Assembly: GCF_041060425.1 (NCBI RefSeq)
Contig: NZ_JAULBC010000001.1
Span: 1,178,001 to 1,242,000 of the forward strand
Direction of reading: 5' to 3'
DNA: 64,000 bases
From: Danxiaibacter flavus
GTDB taxonomy: Bacteria; Bacteroidota; Bacteroidia; Chitinophagales; Chitinophagaceae
Made by a program: the position numbers and the translations under genes. Positions within the stretch are counted from its first letter, which is position 1; the number at the start of each line of letters is the position of its first letter. Below the pieces are notes generated by a model, which had not been told where the DNA came from, made no database searches, and saw nothing but the letters and a program-made list of their open reading frames with translations. Below are positions 59,963-64,000 of this stretch, piece after piece.

Positions 59963-60772
59963 CACGCTTACATTAAAGTCTCTCAACGCGTCGTTGAGGC
60001 TGGTTTTAAGATCGGTGCTGGGCTTGCGCTGACCAATGATCAGGGCGCAGCTAACGCCGAAGGAACCAGCAGCAAAATCTTTGTTGTAAGTACCGGGGAT
60101 AACTACGCTTCTTGCCGGAACATGTCCTTTGTATTCAACGGGTTCGCTGCCGGTTACATCTATGATCTTTGTTGATTTTGTTAATACCACGTTGGCGCCC
60201 AATACAGCTTCTTTTTCAACAACAACACCTTCAACAACTATGCAACGGCTTCCGATGAAACATCCATCTTCAATAATTACCGGGGTTGCCTGTAATGGCT
60301 CTAAAACGCCTCCAATGCCTACGCCGCCGCTCAGGTGAACGTTTTTACCTATCTGCGCGCAGCTTCCTACTGTTGCCCATGTATCAACCATTGTTCCTTC
60401 GTCCACGTAAGCGCCGATGTTTACATAGCTTGGCATAAGAACAACATTGCGGCCCAAAAATGCGCCATAACGCGCTACTGCGTGCGGTACGGCACGTACA
60501 CCAAGGTCTTTGTAATTATGTTTTAATTTCATTTTGTCATAGAACTCAAATGGAGGTAGGTCCCAGGTCCTCATCTGCTGAATACCAAAGTACATCAGTA
60601 TCGCCTGTTTAACCCATTCGTTTGCCACCCAGCCGTTTTCAGTAGGTTCTGCAGTTCTCAATCTACCCTTATCCAATTCCTCTATAACGGTTTTAACAGC
60701 CTCGGTATAGTCATTTTCCTTCACCAGCTCCCTGTTTTGCCAGGCTTCCTGTATTAGTTGTTTCAATTCCAT
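59960..60772 (-). CDS. dapD: 2,3,4,5-tetrahydropyridine-2,6-dicarboxylate N-succinyltransferase
   Basis: A 270-residue enzyme of lysine/peptidoglycan precursor (diaminopimelate) synthesis that succinylates tetrahydrodipicolinate. The left-handed beta-helix repeats run through RYGAFLGRNVVLMPSYVNIGAYVDEGTMVDTWATVGSCAQIGKNVHLSGGVGIGGVLEPLQATPVIIEDGCFIGSRCIVVEGVVVEKEAVLGANVVL, the DapD core. WELTENGWVANEWVKQAILMYFG-like sequence precedes it. The frame extends 207 bp upstream through repeats to 60979, but DapD starts at MELKQLIQEAW, so the ATG at 60772 is right. A near-consensus box (TATTTTCG, minus strand) lies about 20 bp upstream. Confidence 0.95.
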   Translation of the reverse strand: MELKQLIQEAWQNRELVKENDYTEAVKTVIEELDKGRLRTAEPTENGWVANEWVKQAILMYFGIQQMRTWDLPPFEFYDKMKLKHNYKDLGVRAVPHAVARYGAFLGRNVVLMPSYVNIGAYVDEGTMVDTWATVGSCAQIGKNVHLSGGVGIGGVLEPLQATPVIIEDGCFIGSRCIVVEGVVVEKEAVLGANVVLTKSTKIIDVTGSEPVEYKGHVPARSVVIPGTYNKDFAAGSFGVSCALIIGQRKPSTDLKTSLNDALRDFNVSV

Positions 60773-60842
60773 TATGCAAAATTTTTTGCGAAAATAAGGA
60801 TTATGAGGATGTGGGGATGGGTAAATGTGCGAATGGGGAGGA

Positions 60843-60908
60843 ATTGAAAATTGAAAGTTGAAAATTGAAAATGAATGTGCGAATGGGTGAATGTGCAAAT
60901 ATGCGAAT
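60843..60908 (+). repeat. ATTGAAA heptamers followed by GTGCGAAT octamers
   Basis: ATTGAAA, ATTGAAA, GTTGAAA, ATTGAAA, ATGAATG (60843-60877), then GTGCGAAT, GGGTGAAT, GTGCAAAT, ATGCGAAT (60877-60908). The period changes from 7 to 8 bp where the sequence family changes. Confidence 0.7.
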
Positions 60909-60993
60909 GGAATTGAAAATGTGAACTTTGCCTTCAAATTGTTCAGATATGTTAAGAAGACTAAAATCCTAAATTTCAAATCTCAAATTCCCA

Positions 60994-61077
60994 CCTGATA
61001 CCTGACGCCTGATACCTGATACCCCGTGGTTCATAGCTGATAGCTCATAGCTCAAAGCTCACCGCTAATAGCCTTTC
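60994..61077 (+). repeat. Compound heptamer array, 12 units, before the Sua5 gene
   Basis: Four CCTGATA-type units (60994-61021), CCCCGTG, then seven GCTNATA-type units (GTTCATA, GCTGATA, GCTCATA, GCTCAAA, GCTCACC, GCTAATA, GCCTTTC). All are in one unbroken 7-bp register although the unit sequence changes. It ends 32 bp before the ATG. Confidence 0.85.
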
Positions 61078-61109
61078 ATTCCGTAATATTGTTCCCTAAA
61101 TCGCTAATC

Positions 61110-61679
61110 ATGAGTTTGGATTTTATGATGGATGTAGAAAAATGTATCGAAGTGTTGTCTGCAGGCGGAGTGATATTATATCCTACTGATACAGTCTGGG
61201 GACTTGGCTGCGATGCAACAAATGAGGCGGCTGTTGATAAAATAATGGCTATTAAGGAAAGACCGGCAAATAAAAGTTTCGTTGTTTTAGTGGCAAGCGA
61301 AAGACAGGTAATGCAACACGCTGCAAGTGTAGATTTGGCTGTGTTTGATTATTTACAAAGCGTTAATCACCCAACAACTGTTATTTATGAACATGCACTT
61401 GGTATCGCTGAAAATGCGCTTGCTGCAGATGGCTCAGTTGCCATGCGTATATGCAATGAAGAATTTTGCAAACACATGATTAAACGATTTAGAAAACCCA
61501 TTATAAGTACCTCTGCAAATATAAGTGGTGCGCCTGCGGCAGCAACATTCCCAGAGATAAGCGACGTGATTAAAGAGCGTGTGGACTATATTGTTGAATA
61601 TAGACGTGATGATGTTTCAACTAAACTTCCATCTGCTATTATAAAATGGGAGAATGGTAACATAATAAAGCTTCGATAA
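61110..61679 (+). CDS. L-threonylcarbamoyladenylate synthase (Sua5/YrdC family)
   Basis: A 189-residue protein of the YrdC/Sua5/YwlC family, which makes threonylcarbamoyl-AMP for the tRNA modification t6A37. The RNA/nucleotide-binding core is ILYPTDTVWGLGCDATNEAAVDKIMAIKERPANKSFVVLV near residues 17-57, and PIISTSANISGAPAAATFPEI is the second motif. Its length, lacking the Sua5 C-terminal domain, fits the short YrdC/YciO form. The YciO subset can be similar, so identity as the t6A enzyme is likely but not proven. ATG 61110 is used instead of an in-frame TTG at 61089. Confidence 0.85.
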   Translation: MSLDFMMDVEKCIEVLSAGGVILYPTDTVWGLGCDATNEAAVDKIMAIKERPANKSFVVLVASERQVMQHAASVDLAVFDYLQSVNHPTTVIYEHALGIAENALAADGSVAMRICNEEFCKHMIKRFRKPIISTSANISGAPAAATFPEISDVIKERVDYIVEYRRDDVSTKLPSAIIKWENGNIIKLR

Positions 61680-61802
61680 TTTTCTGAAAATGTTTATACT
61701 GAATGTATTAGAAGATGTGTGAAAATTTCTCACTCAAATTCAGCAATATTTAACTTGCATTATTGGCATTCTGGTTGTAGATTATATTTAATTTAAACAG
61801 AC

Positions 61803-62018
61803 ATGCCGAAAATCATTCTCGATATTCCCGTTAATAAAATGCATCCGGTGTTAAGCCTGATCGCAGAGATGGGATTAGAACCAAAGGGGACTGACAGCGG
61901 TTATGAGACCTACAAGTGGAACAGTAAAAAAAGTGAATCAGTTTTAAACAATAAGCTGAACACTTTTGCTCTGCTGTTTGACTGGGAGTTTTTTGAAAAC
62001 GAGCTGGAGTTTGAGTAG
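61803..62018 (+). CDS. Small protein, unknown
   Basis: A 71-residue acidic protein, MPKIILDIPVNKMHPVLSLIAEMGLEPKG, then DSGYETYKWNSKKSESVLNNKLNTFALLFDWEFFENELEFE. The N-terminal beta strand followed by a helix resembles the start of small antitoxin-type or helper proteins of Bacteroidota, but no toxin gene is next to it. A near-consensus TATATTTA box lies about 20 bp upstream of the ATG, which supports expression. I do not recognise the family. Confidence 0.45.
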   Translation: MPKIILDIPVNKMHPVLSLIAEMGLEPKGTDSGYETYKWNSKKSESVLNNKLNTFALLFDWEFFENELEFE

Positions 62019-62361
62019 ACCAGTAAGCACTTGTTGCCGGTGTTTAAAACATTAAATCCACTCCGAACTATCGTTTTTTAATTACAACAGTATCTCTCAT
62101 AAATCAGTACGCGTAATACTGGTGCCGGTTATCACTGCTTCTCTTTTTCTGATCGTATTTACTGTGGCATTAGGTGTAGCATCAATTTTTTGAGTGCGCC
62201 TTTCAAACCCTTTGCGGTTCCGGAAATCTTTGTCCACATGCGCACATAAGGTGTTTCAAAACCGGACATAGTAATTTAATTTTACTATGTAATCTACCTA
62301 TTTTCAATAAAGTGCATAATGGCTTATAGTTGGTAGTGTACAACGAACTAAACAGCATTTT
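62019..62361. other. 343-bp spacer before the permease gene
   Basis: AT-rich, no heptamer array, no hairpin with a T tract and no promoter box of the TAnnTTTG type recognised. Confidence 0.4.
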
Positions 62362-64000
62362 ATGTTCGGTAACTACTTTAAAATTGCATGGAGAAGTCTA
62401 ATTCGAAATAAAGCATTTTCTTTTATAAACATCTTCGGGTTGGCACTTGGTTTAATGTGTAGCATACTCATCATGTTATGGGTAAATGATGAGTATAGTG
62501 TAGACAGGTTCCACAGCAACGGGGACTATCTTTACCAGATTTATGAACGTCAGTATTATGATGGAAAAATTAATGCAGGTTATTCTACGCAAGGTCTGCT
62601 TGCGGATGAACTAAAAAAGAATGTTCCTGAATTGCAATATGCAAGTGCTATGGATCGGGCTGCAGCACCGGGTGCGAGCTCTACATTCGAAGCCGGTAAC
62701 AAAATAAATAAGATGGACGGCTATTTTGCAGGCAGTGATTTCTTCAGCATGTTTAGTTATCCCTTATTAAAAGGTAAAGCAGATGCAGCGCTAAGTTCTC
62801 CGTCAGCCATTGCCATTTCACGAAAAATGGCTGATATGTTTTTTGGTGATGCTGCTAATGCAATAGGCAAAACAATCCGGTATGAAAACAAAGAAGATCT
62901 TGAGGTTACAGCAGTATTTGACGATCTCCCGGCTAACTCTTCCATGCAGTTTGATTTTGTCAGAAGCTGGATAGCCTACGTTAGAGACAATGCCTGGGTA
63001 AAAAACTGGGGCAACACAAGCCCGTCTACATATATCCAGCTCCGTAAGGATGCTGAGCCCAAAAAAGTAGAAGCGAAGATCAAACACTTTATTTATAATT
63101 ATCGACAGAAAGATCCTGCATCGCGCACTGAACTTGCACTACAATCATATCCTGATAAATATCTGCATTCAAACTTTAGTGATGGTCAGATCAATGGCGG
63201 CCGGATCGAATATGTACACCTGTTTACATTGGTTGCAATTTTTACGTTGCTTATTGCGTGCATTAATTTTATGAACCTTGCAACAGCGCAATCAGGTAAA
63301 CGTGCAAAAGAAGTGGGGCTGCGTAAAGTAATAGGCGCAGTCCGTTCTTCGTTGATAGGTCAGTTTATTGGTGAAGCAGTGCTGCTTACCCTGGTTTCTA
63401 TTTTCATAGCGATACTATTGGTCGTATTGCTTTTGCCTGCCTTTAATAGTGTAACGGGTAAACAACTTTCATTGCCATTTAATTATCCAATGTTCTGGAT
63501 CATTTTGGCCGGACTTATAGTCGTAACGGGTCTTACTGCAGGGAGCTATCCTGCTATCTTTCTGTCATCAATGAATCCTGTCCAAGTATTTAAAAGTGGT
63601 ATTAAAGCAGGATGGGGAGCAGTATTTTTCCGGAAGGTTCTTGTCGTATTTCAGTTTTCGCTTTCAGTATTACTTATTGTAGGGATGATTGTCATCTATC
63701 GCCAGATGAACTACATACAGAGCAGAAACCTTGGGTACGATCGCGATAATTTGATCTATGTTCCGATAGAAGGAGATCTTGTGAAAAATTATAGTGTGTT
63801 TAAAAATAAGGCTGCTAATGTGCCCGGTATTATAAATGTTTCAAAGATGCGTAATTCTCCAACGATCATTGAACATCACACAGGCAGCATTTACTGGCAG
63901 GGTAAAGATCCCAATCTTGAAGTGTCTTTTGCCGACGGTGTTGTAGGATATGATTTTGTAAAGACGATGAAACTTGAAATGGCTGCGGGAAGAGATTTTT
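62362..64000 (+). CDS. MacB/FtsX-type ABC transporter permease, 5' part
   Basis: An open frame of 546 codons from ATG 62362 to the window end, without a stop. It begins MFGNYFKIAWRSLIRNKAFSFINIFGLALGLMCSILIM, the typical start of Bacteroidota MacB-like permeases, with the first TM helix at about 20-40. The MacB periplasmic core follows (about 45-240; VNDEYSVDRFHSNGDYLYQIYER, DGYFAGSDFFSMFSYPLLKG, VTAVFDDLPANSSMQFDF). The FtsX helices start near residue 285 (FTLVAIFTLLIACINFMNLATAQSGKRAKEVGLRKVIGA), and another TM pair is near 360-400. A second periplasmic part begins near 460. It is probably an efflux or lipoprotein-release type subunit; no ATPase is in the window. Confidence 0.9.
   Translation, partial: MFGNYFKIAWRSLIRNKAFSFINIFGLALGLMCSILIMLWVNDEYSVDRFHSNGDYLYQIYERQYYDGKINAGYSTQGLLADELKKNVPELQYASAMDRAAAPGASSTFEAGNKINKMDGYFAGSDFFSMFSYPLLKGKADAALSSPSAIAISRKMADMFFGDAANAIGKTIRYENKEDLEVTAVFDDLPANSSMQFDFVRSWIAYVRDNAWVKNWGNTSPSTYIQLRKDAEPKKVEAKIKHFIYNYRQKDPASRTELALQSYPDKYLHSNFSDGQINGGRIEYVHLFTLVAIFTLLIACINFMNLATAQSGKRAKEVGLRKVIGAVRSSLIGQFIGEAVLLTLVSIFIAILLVVLLLPAFNSVTGKQLSLPFNYPMFWIILAGLIVVTGLTAGSYPAIFLSSMNPVQVFKSGIKAGWGAVFFRKVLVVFQFSLSVLLIVGMIVIYRQMNYIQSRNLGYDRDNLIYVPIEGDLVKNYSVFKNKAANVPGIINVSKMRNSPTIIEHHTGSIYWQGKDPNLEVSFADGVVGYDFVKTMKLEMAAGRDF

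Larger units (their letters stand above)
60773..61109. other. Divergent spacer with three successive repeat families
   Basis: 337 bp between dapD (minus) and the Sua5 gene (plus), holding an ATTGAAA heptamer array, a GTGCGAAT octamer array and a 12-unit CCTGATA/GCTNATA array. Little is left for a conventional promoter apart from the weak box TATTTTCG for dapD. Confidence 0.6.

Noticed and set aside
60773..60979. N-terminal 69-residue extension of DapD
   Set aside because: The extension is encoded by repeat sequence, and the DapD family begins at the Met at 60772.
61803..62018. Toxin-antitoxin pair
   Set aside because: Only one small protein is visible and it has no recognised toxin or antitoxin motif; the adjacent genes are a YrdC protein and a permease.
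1..64000. tRNA, rRNA or transposase genes
   Set aside because: I looked for tRNA arm patterns in spacers and for DDE or serine/tyrosine recombinase motifs in long frames and found none convincing; a tRNAscan or HMM run could still find one.

Overview
The window looks like a chromosomal scaffold from a Bacteroidota bacterium, most likely family Chitinophagaceae. The evidence is a SusC/SusD pair with an ECF sigma factor and FecR anti-sigma factor, a GLPGLI-family protein, a gliding-motility-type C-terminal (type IX secretion) protein, LytS/LytTR two-component genes, promoter boxes of the Bacteroidota type TAnnTTTG, few Shine-Dalgarno sequences, and moderate GC. There are about 49 protein genes, no rRNA, tRNA or CRISPR that I can see, no transposase, and one 100-N assembly gap at 22521-22620. 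The functional content is mostly housekeeping metabolism plus one polysaccharide-utilisation-like locus.

Layout. 1-1100: end of an amidohydrolase and a PdeM-type phosphoesterase. 1300-7400: glycerol regulon, a DeoR-type regulator divergent from glpD-glpK-glpF, then an outer-membrane protein. 7500-10250: a ROK sugar kinase and an FHS-type sugar transporter (minus strand). 10465-19440: glycogen synthesis (glgA-glgC, then glgB) around a minus-strand outer-membrane protein/GLPGLI pair. 19900-22030: YceI protein and a porin-like protein. 22100-23080: heptamer array plus a roughly 181-bp tandem repeat containing the gap. 23200-31800: argS, a very large TraB/GumN-type protein, a fused oligopeptide ABC ATPase, AMP nucleosidase. 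32250-36100: small HsdR_N-type nuclease-fold protein, lactonase, CHU_C protein. 36450-41370: thrA-thrB-thrC operon. 41820-53770: ECF sigma/FecR/SusC/SusD, small membrane protein, Tat-exported GH116 glycosidase, GxxExxY protein, DUF5009-type acyltransferase. 53960-59500: minus-strand run with a LiaF-like membrane protein, NTF2-like protein, DUF4288, LytS-type kinase, LytTR regulator, Crp-type regulator and an NAD(P)-binding protein. 59960-64000: dapD, Sua5/YrdC, a small unknown gene and the start of a MacB/FtsX-type permease.

How genes work together. GlpF admits glycerol, GlpK phosphorylates it and GlpD oxidises it; four phased TTTC half-sites between the regulator and glpD are a likely operator. 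The transporter and ROK kinase import and phosphorylate hexose, and GlgC/GlgA/GlgB store it as glycogen. ThrA/ThrB/ThrC run aspartate to threonine. The SusCD locus carries its own trans-envelope signalling (STN domain on SusC, FecR, ECF sigma).

The most unusual feature is non-coding: at least fifteen intergenic arrays of degenerate 7-bp units (some 8-bp), of several sequence families but held in strict register. Many lie directly before start codons or run into stop codons. In two cases the array runs straight into a TAnnTTTG promoter box only 4-7 nt before the ATG, which predicts leaderless mRNAs. One array supplies the last codons of a histidine kinase gene, and another borders the 181-bp repeat array. 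I see no complete new defence or mobile system; the heptamer landscape and the structured 181-bp repeat are the best candidates for something undescribed.
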